From positions 310,001-374,000 of the forward strand of contig NZ_JFJY01000003.1 in the NCBI RefSeq assembly GCF_002115785.1: a stretch of 64,000 nucleotides of DNA, written 5' to 3'. Position numbers and translations under genes: made by a program. The notes beneath the pieces are model-generated. The model saw nothing but the letters and a program-made list of their open reading frames with translations, ran no database searches and was not told the DNA's origin. The stretch comes from Thalassospira sp. MCCC 1A03138. Its GTDB lineage: Bacteria; Pseudomonadota; Alphaproteobacteria; Rhodospirillales; Thalassospiraceae. Within the stretch, counting starts at the first letter, position 1, and the number at the start of each line of letters is the position of its first letter. Shown piece after piece: positions 1 through 9,086 of this stretch.

Positions 1-1
1 A

Positions 2-280
2 ATCACCCTGCCGCTGATGATGCCGGCTGTCATGGCCGGGATGCTATTTTCCTTCACCATCTCGTTTGACGACATCACCGGCACCCTGTTCTGGAAACCG
101 GGCGGGGTTGAAACCGTCCCGACCCAGATTTTTGCCATGCTGCGCAATTCCATCAGCCCGGAAATCAATGCACTGGGGGCAGTGATGGTGATTTTCACCA
201 TTGCCTTGCCGCTGATTGCGACCGCAATCGCGCGTGTTGCATCGGCGCAAAAAATACGGGCACAGAAAACAACAGCATAA
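2..280 (+). CDS. ABC transporter permease, C-terminal fragment (PotC-like)
   Basis: The gene enters from the left edge, so only about the last 92 residues are present. The fragment has the FSFTISFDDI segment typical of PotC-type permeases of spermidine/putrescine importers. It ends in a hydrophobic helix (around GAVMVIFTIALPLIATAIA) followed by a short basic tail. It lies just upstream of a PotD-like binding protein and a PotA-like ATPase on the same strand, which fits the second inner-membrane permease of that importer. The solute cannot be read from the sequence. Confidence 0.85.
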   Translation: MTLPLMMPAVMAGMLFSFTISFDDITGTLFWKPGGVETVPTQIFAMLRNSISPEINALGAVMVIFTIALPLIATAIARVASAQKIRAQKTTA

Positions 281-387
281 CGCACAACCAGATACCGCGG
301 GAAACCGCCAAAACCAACAACAAGACCCAAAAAGAAGACCACAAGACCGACAAGAAAACGGATAAAAACCTTTATCAGGAGGCCTAA

Positions 388-1542
388 ATGGACGAGACGA
401 AACGCTATGAACGCCTGCTTACCCGCCTCAAAGACGGTGATATCAACCGTCGCACTTTCCTGACCGTTCTGGGGGCTGCAGGTGTCACCGCCGGGATCAC
501 CGGTGGCCCGATGGGCATGCTGGCCCGCAACGCCCTTGCCGCAACACCAGAACAGGTCCGTTTTGATGGCTGGGGCGGCGTGGTATCCGAAGCATTCGAA
601 AAATACGCCTTTGCCCCCTATACCGAAAAAACCGGTATCAAGGTCGTATCAGGCACCTTTGGCGGTGCGGATGAATATATTGCCCGCGTCAAGGCGGGCC
701 AACCGGGCGAGTTCAACCTTGCCCACCTGTCGGGCGTGTTTGACTATGCCCGCTATCATGGTCTGGAACTGACGTCCGAACTGAACGAAGCCAATATTCC
801 GAACCTGAAAAACGTCATTCCCGGCCTGATCGAACCGCTGCGCAAAATCACCGGCGGCACCATTTCGGCAGTCCCGTATGATTACGGCACCACCGGCATA
901 GCCTATAACCGCAAATATATCAGCGACGATGAAGCCAAGGCCAAAGGTGCCAAGCTGATGGTCGATGAAGCTTACAAAGGCAAGATCGGCGGCTGGGGTG
1001 AATGGAAAACCCGCGTCTGGTACGGTGCCCTCCAATCCGATCAGGAGCCGAACGCGATCAAGGATATCGATGCCGTCTGGGACATGATCCGTGCCCATCG
1101 CGATCTCGCCCTGAAATACTGGAGCTCAGGGGCCGAACTGATGAGCCTTCTGGCCGAAGAAGAAATCTATGTCACCGAAGGCTGGTCCGGTCGCATCAAG
1201 GCATTGCAGGATCAGGGCCACGATATCGGCTATCACGACCCGAAAGGCGGTCTTGGCTGGCAGGAATGCCTGTTCGTTCTGCGCGGAAGCCCGATGGCCG
1301 CCTGTGAAGAACTTCTGAACTTCATGCTTGAACCCGAAGTCGCGATTGCGGTTGCCGAAGGCCAAAGCTATCCGCCGGCCCTTGATCCGCAGAAAGTCGA
1401 ACTCGGCAAAGTCATCCCGACCCTGCCCGCGTTTGATCCATCCGGCACACTCAAGGAACTCAGCTTCTTTGATCCGGCCTACTGGAACGAAAACGAAGCC
1501 GACTGGTCGAAAACCTTCTCGCGGGTTCAGCGCGGCTACTAG
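388..1542 (+). CDS. PotD-like extracellular solute-binding protein with Tat signal
   Basis: A 384-residue periplasmic binding protein of the spermidine/putrescine (PotD/PotF) class. The N-terminus carries a twin-arginine signal (NRRTFLTVLGAAG, arginines at 21-22) and a probable cleavage site near NALAA (about residue 52), so export of a folded protein through Tat is likely. The start is fixed by an AGGAGG Shine-Dalgarno about 7 bases before the ATG. It would deliver a cationic amine or related solute to the flanking permease and ATPase. Downstream genes for deacetylation, transamination and imine handling suggest an acylated amine or amino acid as ligand; this is inference from context. Confidence 0.9.
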   Translation: MDETKRYERLLTRLKDGDINRRTFLTVLGAAGVTAGITGGPMGMLARNALAATPEQVRFDGWGGVVSEAFEKYAFAPYTEKTGIKVVSGTFGGADEYIARVKAGQPGEFNLAHLSGVFDYARYHGLELTSELNEANIPNLKNVIPGLIEPLRKITGGTISAVPYDYGTTGIAYNRKYISDDEAKAKGAKLMVDEAYKGKIGGWGEWKTRVWYGALQSDQEPNAIKDIDAVWDMIRAHRDLALKYWSSGAELMSLLAEEEIYVTEGWSGRIKALQDQGHDIGYHDPKGGLGWQECLFVLRGSPMAACEELLNFMLEPEVAIAVAEGQSYPPALDPQKVELGKVIPTLPAFDPSGTLKELSFFDPAYWNENEADWSKTFSRVQRGY

Positions 1543-1569
1543 GCCGGACTGATCGCATAAACCGGATCT

Positions 1570-1598
1570 CCGGTCGCTGGTTTCAAACTGGCGACCGG
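1570..1598 (+). terminator. Stem-loop between binding-protein and ATPase genes
   Basis: CCGGTCGC at 1570-1577 pairs with GCGACCGG at 1591-1598, with further GTTT/AAAC pairing inside the loop. A short T run follows at 1611-1615. Its place just after a binding-protein gene and before the ATPase suggests an attenuator or 3' mRNA stabiliser, giving more binding protein than transporter, rather than a complete terminator. Confidence 0.5.
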
Positions 1599-1633
1599 GG
1601 CACCACCGCCTTTTTCTGACAGGGTTATTTGTG

Positions 1634-2731
1634 ATGGCTGACATCGAAAATGCGGTCGAACTGCAAAATGTCGTCAAGCGTTATGGCGAATTTACCGCCG
1701 TCCAACGCATGGACCTGACCGTGCCGGACAACAGTTTCGTGACCTTTCTGGGTCCGTCGGGCTGCGGCAAGACCACGACACTTCGCATGATTGCCGGACT
1801 GACCGACATTACCGAGGGTGACCTGCTGATCCGTGGCAAACGGGTCAATGCCCTGCCGATCCACAAACGCAATCTGGGTCTGGTGTTTCAGAACTACGCC
1901 CTGTTCCCGCATAAGTCGATTTACGACAATATCGCCTTTGGCCTGAAATACCGCAAAGTGTCCAAATCCGACATCCGCGACAAGGTCAATCGTGCCCTTG
2001 ATCTCGTGCAACTGCCTCATGTCGCCGACAGGTATCCCAATCAGCTTTCCGGCGGACAGCAGCAGCGTATTGCACTGGCGCGTGCCATCGTGATCGAACC
2101 CGATGTGTTGTTGCTTGATGAACCGCTATCTGCCCTTGATGCCAACCTGCGTGAAGAAATGCGGGTCGAACTTAAACGCATTCAGCGCGAACTGGGTATT
2201 GCTACGGTTTTTGTGACCCACGATCAATCCGAAGCCCTTGCCATGTCCGACAAGCTGGTGGTGATGAATAACGGTGTCGTCGAACAGGAAGGCGCGCCTG
2301 AAGACGTTTATAACAATCCTGCATCGGCCTTTGTTGCCGACTTCCTTGGTCATTCCAATATCATTCCTGCCGCCCTTGGCACACCGGATGCGGCCTTTAC
2401 CAATGTCGCCCTGCAAAGCGGGGAAACATTGCTGACGACATCCGAACAGACTGCCAAAGCCAACGGATCAACAGATGTCCGCGCCGTTATCCGCGCTGAA
2501 AAAATCGGCCTGTCGGATCAAAACGGTGCCACGGACGGTGTGATCGCCATCCCCGGCAGGATCAAAACGGTCGACTATCTGGGGCAGCAGGCCCGCTATT
2601 TCGTCACGGTCAATGGTCGTGACTGGCAGGTGATCAATCCGATTGATGCCCGCCCCCATCACGAAGGTGCCGATGTGTTCATGCACATTGCCGCCCGAAA
2701 TTGTGTGTTGTTGCCCGGTCATCACGACTGA
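1634..2731 (+). CDS. ABC transporter ATP-binding protein (PotA-like)
   Basis: A 365-residue ATPase subunit of the spermidine/putrescine importer class. Walker A (GPSGCGKTT, about residue 40), the signature LSGGQQQR (about 139) and Walker B with D-loop (LLLDEPLSALD, about 160) are intact, and an H-loop follows in VFVTHDQSEA. The C-terminal 120 residues form a TOBE-type regulatory domain as in PotA and MalK. A GTG three bases upstream (1631) is an alternative start; an AGGG lies within range of both. It completes the importer with the permease and binding protein upstream. Ligand specificity cannot be inferred from this subunit. Confidence 0.92.
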   Translation: MADIENAVELQNVVKRYGEFTAVQRMDLTVPDNSFVTFLGPSGCGKTTTLRMIAGLTDITEGDLLIRGKRVNALPIHKRNLGLVFQNYALFPHKSIYDNIAFGLKYRKVSKSDIRDKVNRALDLVQLPHVADRYPNQLSGGQQQRIALARAIVIEPDVLLLDEPLSALDANLREEMRVELKRIQRELGIATVFVTHDQSEALAMSDKLVVMNNGVVEQEGAPEDVYNNPASAFVADFLGHSNIIPAALGTPDAAFTNVALQSGETLLTTSEQTAKANGSTDVRAVIRAEKIGLSDQNGATDGVIAIPGRIKTVDYLGQQARYFVTVNGRDWQVINPIDARPHHEGADVFMHIAARNCVLLPGHHD

Positions 2732-2754
2732 CCGGATCTGGAGTGCCACCCGAA

Positions 2755-4128
2755 GTGACGCATGATAACCCCAAAACCGGCCATAACCGGGAATCCCGCC
2801 TGTTTTATCAAAGCCGTTCGCGCCGGCCGCTGATCGACCATGCCAAGGGCGTCTATATGTGGGATGTCGATGGCAAACGCTATATCGACGCCTCCAGCGG
2901 TGCGATGGTCAGCAATATCGGCCATAGCGACCCGCGCGTGATTGCCGCGATGAATGCGCAGCTTGAAAAGGCCAGCTTCGCCTATCGCCTGCATTTTGAA
3001 AATGATGCGGCCGAAAATCTGGCATTCCGCCTTGCCGAACGCGCACCGGGCGATCTTGAACGGGTATTCTTTGTCTCCGGCGGGTCCGAAGCTGTCGAAA
3101 GCTGCATCAAGCTTGCCCGTCAATATGCCCTGGCAAAGGGGCAAGCCCAGCGGACCAAGATCATTTCGCGTTTCCCCAGCTATCACGGTTCAACCCTTGG
3201 TGCGCTTGCCATCACCGGCTATACGCCGATGCACGCACCTTTTGCCCCGATGATGGTGGACCAACCCAAAATTCCGGCCCCGACCTGCTATCTGGATCGC
3301 GATGATCTGACTGATCATGAACGCGGCCTGAAATACGCCAACATGCTAGAGGCCGAAATACTCAAACAGGGCCCTGAAACCGTTCTTGGTTTCATCATGG
3401 AACCGGTTGGCGGAGCTGCGACCGGCGCGCTGGTCGCGCCTGACAGCTACTATGCCCGCATTCGTGAAATCTGCGATCAATACGGCATTCTTCTGATCTA
3501 TGACGAGGTCATGACCGGTGCCGGGCGCACTGGCAAATATTTCGCTGCCGAACATTGGGGCATCACGCCTGATATTCTGGCCGTATCAAAGGGATTGGCG
3601 GCGGGTTATGCCCCGCTGGGTGCGATGATTGCGCCTGATCGCATTGTCGGACCGGTTCTGGATCATGGCGGGTTTATTCACGGTTATACCTATGCCGGAA
3701 ATCCGATGGCCTGTGCGGCGGGCAACGCGGTTCTTGATGTTATCGACGAAGATAACCTTCTGGAAAATACCGCCCAAAGCGGGGCGGCATTGAAGGCCGA
3801 ACTTGGCAAACTTGCCGATGAATTTCCGATCATCGGCGATGCGCGTGGCCTTGGATTGCTGCTTGCGGTCGAACTGGTCAAAGACCGCGAAACCATGGAA
3901 CCGATTGATCCCAAACACCTTGCGGCTGCCCGCCTTGTGGACATTGCCTATGACAAGGGCCTGATCATTTACTGGCGTCACACCCGCGGCGGTTATCGCG
4001 GTGATCATGTGATGGTCTGCCCGCCCATGACGATCACACCCGATCAGTTTGACGACATCCTCATTCCGTTGCGCGCCGCCCTTGGCGACCTTCAGGACGA
4101 ACTCACCCGTGCCGGAGCCTTCGCATGA
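2755..4128 (+). CDS. Class III (omega) PLP-dependent aminotransferase
   Basis: About 457 residues, typical of class III transaminases (beta-alanine:pyruvate, polyamine and omega-amino acid transaminases). Visible landmarks are an N-terminal GVYMWDVDGKRYIDASSG block, SGGSEAVE for cofactor phosphate binding, YDEVMTGAGRTG, and the probable Schiff-base lysine in AVSKGLAAGYAPLGA. The frame opens at 2701 inside the ATPase gene; GTG 2755 is preferred because it lies after the upstream stop with a GGAG-like site at about 2741, and it gives a family-like N-terminus. The stop overlaps the next start (ATGA), so translation is probably coupled. It would remove a terminal amine from the imported compound. 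Confidence 0.88.
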   Translation: MTHDNPKTGHNRESRLFYQSRSRRPLIDHAKGVYMWDVDGKRYIDASSGAMVSNIGHSDPRVIAAMNAQLEKASFAYRLHFENDAAENLAFRLAERAPGDLERVFFVSGGSEAVESCIKLARQYALAKGQAQRTKIISRFPSYHGSTLGALAITGYTPMHAPFAPMMVDQPKIPAPTCYLDRDDLTDHERGLKYANMLEAEILKQGPETVLGFIMEPVGGAATGALVAPDSYYARIREICDQYGILLIYDEVMTGAGRTGKYFAAEHWGITPDILAVSKGLAAGYAPLGAMIAPDRIVGPVLDHGGFIHGYTYAGNPMACAAGNAVLDVIDEDNLLENTAQSGAALKAELGKLADEFPIIGDARGLGLLLAVELVKDRETMEPIDPKHLAAARLVDIAYDKGLIIYWRHTRGGYRGDHVMVCPPMTITPDQFDDILIPLRAALGDLQDELTRAGAFA

Positions 4129-5054
4129 GCCGGAAAGTCATCATCACCTGCGCAATCACCGGATCGGTTCACACCCCGTCCATGAGCCCGCATCTGCCAA
4201 TCACCCCCGACCAGATTGCCGATCAGGCAATTGCGGCGGCAAATGCCGGGGCAGCCATCCTGCATCTGCATGCCCGCGATCCCGAAACCGGGTTTCCAAG
4301 CCCGGAACCGGCTGTTTTCGACCAATTCCTGCCACGCATCAAATCGGCTACCGATGCGGTGATCAACATTTCGACCGGCGGCGGCATGACCATGACGGTC
4401 AAGGACCGTATTCGTGCGGCAAAGCAGGCCGCGCCCGAAATGGCGTCGCTGAACATGGGCACGATGAATTTTGGCCTGTTCCCAGCCCTTGCCGGACGCA
4501 GCGACTGGAAACACGACTGGGAACCGAAATTTCTCGAAGACAGTCGTGATTTCGTATTCAAAAACACCTTTGCCGATATCGAAACCATTCTGGCCGATCT
4601 GGGTGATGCCAATGGCACAAGGTTTGAATTTGAATGTTATGACGTCGGGCATCTTTATACGCTGGCTCATTTTGTTGATCGCGGCCTGATCAAGGGTCCG
4701 ATTTTCATTCAGTTCGTTCTGGGCGTTCTGGGGGGCATCGGGGCTGATCCCGATAACCTTGCCCATCTGAAACGCACCGCCGACAAACTTTTTGGCGATC
4801 AGTACCAGTTTTCGGTTCTGGGTGCCGGCCGTCATCAGATGCCGCTTGCCACGATGTCGGCCACCATGGGCGGTCATGTCCGGGTCGGACTTGAAGATAA
4901 CCTGTATCTGCGCAAGGGCGAACTGGCCCCGGACAACGCATCACAAGTTCGCAAAATCCGTGAAGTTCTCGACGGGTTATCCCTTGAAATCGCAACTCCG
5001 GACGAAGCCCGCACCATGCTGGGCCTGAAAGGTGCCGATCAGGTCGCCTTTTAG
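4125..5054 (+). CDS. Beta-keto acid cleavage enzyme (BKACE, DUF849)
   Basis: A 309-residue TIM-barrel protein of the BKACE family. Members condense a beta-keto acid with acetyl-CoA and release acetoacetate plus a new CoA ester; the type member is 3-keto-5-aminohexanoate cleavage enzyme of lysine fermentation. The zinc-site motif LHLHARDPETG is present near residues 46-56, and ISTGGGMTM and GLEDNLYL match other conserved stretches. It overlaps the aminotransferase stop by 4 bases. Next to a transaminase it implies that deamination yields a beta-keto acid, which this enzyme cleaves. The actual substrate is unknown; BKACE specificity varies widely and follows operon context. Confidence 0.88.
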   Translation: MSRKVIITCAITGSVHTPSMSPHLPITPDQIADQAIAAANAGAAILHLHARDPETGFPSPEPAVFDQFLPRIKSATDAVINISTGGGMTMTVKDRIRAAKQAAPEMASLNMGTMNFGLFPALAGRSDWKHDWEPKFLEDSRDFVFKNTFADIETILADLGDANGTRFEFECYDVGHLYTLAHFVDRGLIKGPIFIQFVLGVLGGIGADPDNLAHLKRTADKLFGDQYQFSVLGAGRHQMPLATMSATMGGHVRVGLEDNLYLRKGELAPDNASQVRKIREVLDGLSLEIATPDEARTMLGLKGADQVAF

Positions 5055-5109
5055 GAAATAACAAACTGCCACCAACACCACGACGCAAAGCCAACGAAAG
5101 GCGGCGCCC

Positions 5110-6153
5110 ATGATGCATGCCTATTTCTCAGCCGATCAGCTTCGCCATCACGGCCAGACATTCATGGTCGCAGGCGAAGCACGGCCAATCCCCGAAGTCC
5201 CCGAACGGGCGGAAATCCTGACCACGGCCGTCAAACGGCTTGGCCTTGATTTGCGTAACCCTGATGATTTCGGCATGGGTCCGATTGCCGCCATTCATGC
5301 GCCGGAATATCTGAAATTCCTGCAAACCATCCATGCCGAATGGAAGGTTTTTGGTGGTTCTGATCTGGTCGTACCCGGCATTCATCCGTTTGACCGGCTT
5401 GGCCCCTATCCAAGATCCCCGGCGGGCAAGGCCGGTTTTCATATGGGCGATACATCCTGCCCGATATCGGCAACCACCTGGCAATCGGCCTATGCCAGTG
5501 CGCAAACCGCGATTGCCGCCACCCGCCGCGTCCGCGATGAAAATGCCCAATCGGCCTATGCCCTGTGCCGCCCGCCCGGCCACCATGCCAGCCGCGATAT
5601 TGCTGGTGGTTTTTGTTACCTGAACAACAGCGCGATTGCCGCACAGGAACTGCGCGCCAAATACGACCGGGTTGCGATCCTTGATGTCGATCTGCATCAT
5701 GGTAACGGCACGCAGCATATTTTCTATGCCCGTGATGATGTCATGACGCTGTCGATCCATGCCGATCCACGCGATTTCTATCCGTTTTTCTGGGGCCATG
5801 CCGAAGAATGCGGACAGGATGCCGGGCTTGGTTTCAACCACAATTATCCCCTGCCCCTTGGCAGCGGCGATGATGCGTTTCTGTCCGCCCTTGATCGTGC
5901 GCTTGTCATGATTGATCATTTCAGCGCCGATGCGGTTGTCATCGCACTGGGGCTGGATGCATCATCGGATGATCCGTTTGGCGGATTGGCAGTCACACCC
6001 GGCGGATTTGCCAAAATCGGCGAAAAAATTGGCGGCATCAATCTGCCAACCGTGCTAGTGCAGGAAGGTGGTTATGTCAGTAACACACTGGCTGAAAACC
6101 TTTTTCAGTTTATCAGCGCCTTTCACGGCACCACCGCATGGAGCCCCAAATGA
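5110..6153 (+). CDS. HDAC-family deacetylase (acetylpolyamine amidohydrolase-like)
   Basis: A 347-residue arginase/deacetylase-fold enzyme. The histone deacetylase family motifs are RPPGHHA (about 154-160), DVDLHHGNGTQ (about 193-203, Zn ligands D and H), GLDASSDDPFGG (about 281, third ligand D) and VQEGGY near the end. The short N-terminal MHAYFSADQLRHHG fits the bacterial acetylpolyamine amidohydrolases. Known relatives remove acetyl groups from acetylputrescine or acetylspermidine. Beside a polyamine-type importer, deacetylation of an imported N-acyl amine is the natural reading. Two adjacent ATGs make the start uncertain by one codon. The stop overlaps the next gene by 4 bases. Confidence 0.88.
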   Translation: MMHAYFSADQLRHHGQTFMVAGEARPIPEVPERAEILTTAVKRLGLDLRNPDDFGMGPIAAIHAPEYLKFLQTIHAEWKVFGGSDLVVPGIHPFDRLGPYPRSPAGKAGFHMGDTSCPISATTWQSAYASAQTAIAATRRVRDENAQSAYALCRPPGHHASRDIAGGFCYLNNSAIAAQELRAKYDRVAILDVDLHHGNGTQHIFYARDDVMTLSIHADPRDFYPFFWGHAEECGQDAGLGFNHNYPLPLGSGDDAFLSALDRALVMIDHFSADAVVIALGLDASSDDPFGGLAVTPGGFAKIGEKIGGINLPTVLVQEGGYVSNTLAENLFQFISAFHGTTAWSPK

Positions 6154-7292
6154 AAACATCCGATATCCTGATCATTGGCGGCGGTATTGCCGGCATGTCA
6201 GCAGCCTATTTTCTCGCCAAACGTGGAAAATCCGTCACGGTTCTCGAACGCGAAGATCAGCCCGGCTATCACAGCACCGGCCGGTCAGCCGCTCTATACA
6301 GCGAAACCTACGGCCCGAAAATCATCCGCAAGATGTCGACCGCCAGCCGTGACTTTTTCCTGAACCCGCCCGAAGGTTTCACCGAAAATCCGATCCTGAC
6401 CCCGCGTGGTGTGATACTGACCGCTGCCCACGGCAATGAAGGCGCAATTGACGAACTGCTTACCGAAGGCCGCGCGAATGGCGCGAATGTTGTCGCCCTG
6501 ACAGCCGATGACATCAAAAAACTGATCCCGATCCTAAACACCGATCTGATCGCATGCGGTGCCCTTGAAACCGATGCCATGGATATTGATGTTCATGCGC
6601 TGCATTGGGGCTTTATCCGCCATTTCAAAAAACTTGGCGGTGATCTGGTCGTCAATGCCGGCGTCAGTACAATCACAAAGACCGCCACCGGTTGGCAGGT
6701 CACGGCGGGTGGCGAAACCTATGAGGCGCAAATCCTCGTCAACGCATCCGGTGCCTGGGCGGATGAAATCGCAAAACTGGCGGGCGTTACCCCGTTGGGT
6801 ATTACCCCCAAACGTCGTACGGCGGTGATGGTTGATCTGCCATCTGATGTCAATGCGCATGGCTGGCACATGGTGTCAGACTTGGGCGAAGGCCTGTATT
6901 TCAAGGAAGATGCCGGTCGCCTTCTGGTATCGCCATCCGATGCGACACCGACGGTTCCCCATGATGTCCAGCCCGAAGAACTCGATATCGCCATCACGAT
7001 TGACCGCCTGATGACGGCAACCACGCTTAAGGTCAATCGACCCGGCGAAGCTTGGGCGGGCTTGCGCAGCTTCTTTGCCGATGGCGATCCGGTATCGGCG
7101 TTCGATCCGGATTCGGATGACTTTTACTGGCTTGCCGGTCAGGGCGGCTATGGCATTCAAACCGCCCCGGCCATGGGCGAATATGCCGCCAGCCTGATTT
7201 GCGGCGATGGCATTCCGGACCGGATGGTGAAACTTGGCGTGACCGAAGGTGCCCTTGCCGCCACCCGCCCCGGCCTTGCCCGCACCGCGTAA
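6150..7292 (+). CDS. DAO-family FAD-dependent oxidoreductase
   Basis: About 380 residues. The N-terminal dinucleotide-binding motif is DILIIGGGIAGMSAAYFLA, followed by VTVLERE, and the C-terminal FAD contact is in WLAGQGGYGIQTAP. This is the D-amino acid oxidase/glycine oxidase/DadA superfamily, which oxidises an amine or amino acid to an imine. ATG 6150 is chosen over 6138 because it overlaps the preceding stop as ATGA and gives the expected short N-terminus. The imine product fits the RidA gene at the end of the operon. The electron acceptor and substrate are not visible. Confidence 0.87.
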   Translation: MKTSDILIIGGGIAGMSAAYFLAKRGKSVTVLEREDQPGYHSTGRSAALYSETYGPKIIRKMSTASRDFFLNPPEGFTENPILTPRGVILTAAHGNEGAIDELLTEGRANGANVVALTADDIKKLIPILNTDLIACGALETDAMDIDVHALHWGFIRHFKKLGGDLVVNAGVSTITKTATGWQVTAGGETYEAQILVNASGAWADEIAKLAGVTPLGITPKRRTAVMVDLPSDVNAHGWHMVSDLGEGLYFKEDAGRLLVSPSDATPTVPHDVQPEELDIAITIDRLMTATTLKVNRPGEAWAGLRSFFADGDPVSAFDPDSDDFYWLAGQGGYGIQTAPAMGEYAASLICGDGIPDRMVKLGVTEGALAATRPGLARTA

Positions 7293-7314
7293 GGAAGAAT
7301 ACGGAAATCGTGCC

Positions 7315-8610
7315 ATGAACCATTTTGATCGCAATGAACTGCGCAGTGCCGTTGCCAATCGCCGGGATCGTGCAATTGACGATCTGTGTGCCTTGGTTCG
7401 CCATGACAGCCTTCTGGGCAATGAAACATCGGCCCAGAACTGGGTTGCGGATCGTTTTGCCGATATGGGGCTTTCGGTCGAACGGGTTGCAATCAATATT
7501 GACGAATTGCGCGATTTACCGGGCTTTTCCCCACCGGTTACGACGGAATATAACGGACGGGAAAATATCGTCGGCATTCATCAACCGGCCAAACAAACCG
7601 GACGCAGCCTGATTTTAAACGGGCATATCGATGTCGTGCCGACCGGACCGGTGGCGCAATGGCGACGCGGACCGTTTGATCCCTATGTCGAACGCGACTG
7701 GCTTTATGGCCGTGGGGCTGGCGATATGAAGGCCGGCATCATTGCCTATTGTAACGCCCTTGCCGCCCTTCATGATCTGGGGCTTGAGCCCGCCGCCCCG
7801 GTGATCCTGCAATCGGTTGTCGAAGAAGAATGTACCGGCAATGGCGCGCTGGCCTGCCTGCATGCCGGGTATCGCGCCGATTGTGCGATCATTCCCGAAC
7901 CGTTCAATCAAACATTGATGACCGCCCAGCTTGGCGTGATGTGGTTTCAGCTTCACATCACGGGAAGTCCGGCGCATGTGCTTGATACCTCAGCCGGAAG
8001 CAACGCGATCGAGGCGGCCTTTGGCTTTTTCGAAACCCTGAAAGAAGTCGAAGACATCTGGAACCACCCCACCCACCGTCATGCGGCCTATGGTGCTCAT
8101 GTCCATCCGGTGAACTTCAATCTGGGCAAGATCGAAGGTGGTGAATGGGCATCGACCGTACCGCCGGTTTGTTCGGCCGATATCCGTGTCGGGTTTTATC
8201 CCGGTATGGAATTATCCAAGGTCCGCGAAACCATCGAGGCGGTTGCACAAAGTGCGATGGAAAATCATCCGGCCTGCAAGGGGGCAGAATTCAAGATAAC
8301 CTATCGCGGTTTTCAGGCCGAGGGATGCGTGATGGACGAAACCCATCCAATGATGACGATGATCGGCGACATCCATCACGAAGTCACCGGCAATGCGATC
8401 AAAAACTATGCTTCCACCGCGACAACGGATGCGCGGTTCTTCCAGATTTACGGCAATATCCCGGCCACCTGTTATGGCCCGAAAGTCGAACGAATTCATG
8501 GCATTGACGAACGGGTCTCGATTTCCAGCATGATGGAAGTCACCGAAGTCCTTGCCCTGTTTATTGCCGACTGGTGCGGCGTTACCAAACGTGATAATCA
8601 CGCCGCATAA
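7315..8610 (+). CDS. M20 family deacylase (ArgE/DapE type)
   Basis: A 431-residue zinc hydrolase of the M20 family. The dinuclear site is readable: NGHIDVVPTGP (first His/Asp), GRGAGDMKAG (bridging Asp), VVEEECTGNGA (catalytic and metal Glu) and a C-terminal IHGIDERVS His. Relatives remove acyl groups from N-acetylornithine, succinyl-diaminopimelate and similar compounds. The frame opens earlier, but ATG 7315 gives the family-like N-terminus. It is a second hydrolase of N-acyl groups in the same operon as the HDAC-like enzyme, so the pathway may handle two different acyl bonds or two related substrates. Confidence 0.88.
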   Translation: MNHFDRNELRSAVANRRDRAIDDLCALVRHDSLLGNETSAQNWVADRFADMGLSVERVAINIDELRDLPGFSPPVTTEYNGRENIVGIHQPAKQTGRSLILNGHIDVVPTGPVAQWRRGPFDPYVERDWLYGRGAGDMKAGIIAYCNALAALHDLGLEPAAPVILQSVVEEECTGNGALACLHAGYRADCAIIPEPFNQTLMTAQLGVMWFQLHITGSPAHVLDTSAGSNAIEAAFGFFETLKEVEDIWNHPTHRHAAYGAHVHPVNFNLGKIEGGEWASTVPPVCSADIRVGFYPGMELSKVRETIEAVAQSAMENHPACKGAEFKITYRGFQAEGCVMDETHPMMTMIGDIHHEVTGNAIKNYASTATTDARFFQIYGNIPATCYGPKVERIHGIDERVSISSMMEVTEVLALFIADWCGVTKRDNHAA

Positions 8611-8652
8611 TCATACCAAAACCCAATCATATCTTGATATCAGGAGACTTTG

Positions 8653-9000
8653 ATGAGTATTCAGCGTTTTCACACCGGCCCCCGCATGAGCCAGGCCGTT
8701 GTCCATGGTAACACCATCTATCTTGCCGGTCAGGTTGGCGAACCGGGCAGTGACGTCACCAACCAGACCAAGGAATGCCTTGCCAAGGTTGATGCGCTTC
8801 TGGCCGAATGCGGCGCGTCAAAGGAAAACATCCTGTCGACCACCATCTGGCTTGCCGATATGGCCGACTTCGCGAAAATGAACGAAATCTGGGATGCATG
8901 GGTCCCGCAGGGTCACACCCCGGCACGTGCATGCGGCGAAGCCAAACTTGCCACCCCGGACTATCTGGTTGAATTCATCGTGATTGCGGCAAAACCGTAG
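8653..9000 (+). CDS. RidA family enamine/imine deaminase
   Basis: A 115-residue YjgF/YER057c/UK114 protein. It has IYLAGQVG near residue 25 and the conserved arginine in TPARACGEA near the C-terminus. RidA proteins hydrolyse reactive enamine and imine intermediates to keto acids. CAGGAGA at 8641-8647 precedes the ATG; a TTG just before it is an alternative. As the last gene before a strong terminator, it probably clears the imine made by the DAO-type oxidase or the transaminase of this operon. Confidence 0.9.
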   Translation: MSIQRFHTGPRMSQAVVHGNTIYLAGQVGEPGSDVTNQTKECLAKVDALLAECGASKENILSTTIWLADMADFAKMNEIWDAWVPQGHTPARACGEAKLATPDYLVEFIVIAAKP

Positions 9001-9024
9001 TCCGGTCACTTCCGACCCGAATAC

Positions 9025-9055
9025 AAAACGCCCGGCTGATTTCGCCGGGCGTTTT
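9025..9055 (+). terminator. Rho-independent terminator after ridA
   Basis: A perfect 12-bp stem (9025-9036 with 9044-9055) with a 7-base loop, ending in a T-rich run to 9060. The A tract on the left arm makes it work in both directions. It lies between the convergent ridA and hydrolase-OsmC genes. Confidence 0.92.
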
Positions 9056-9086
9056 TATTTTGGCCATTTGTAAGGGAATATGAATT

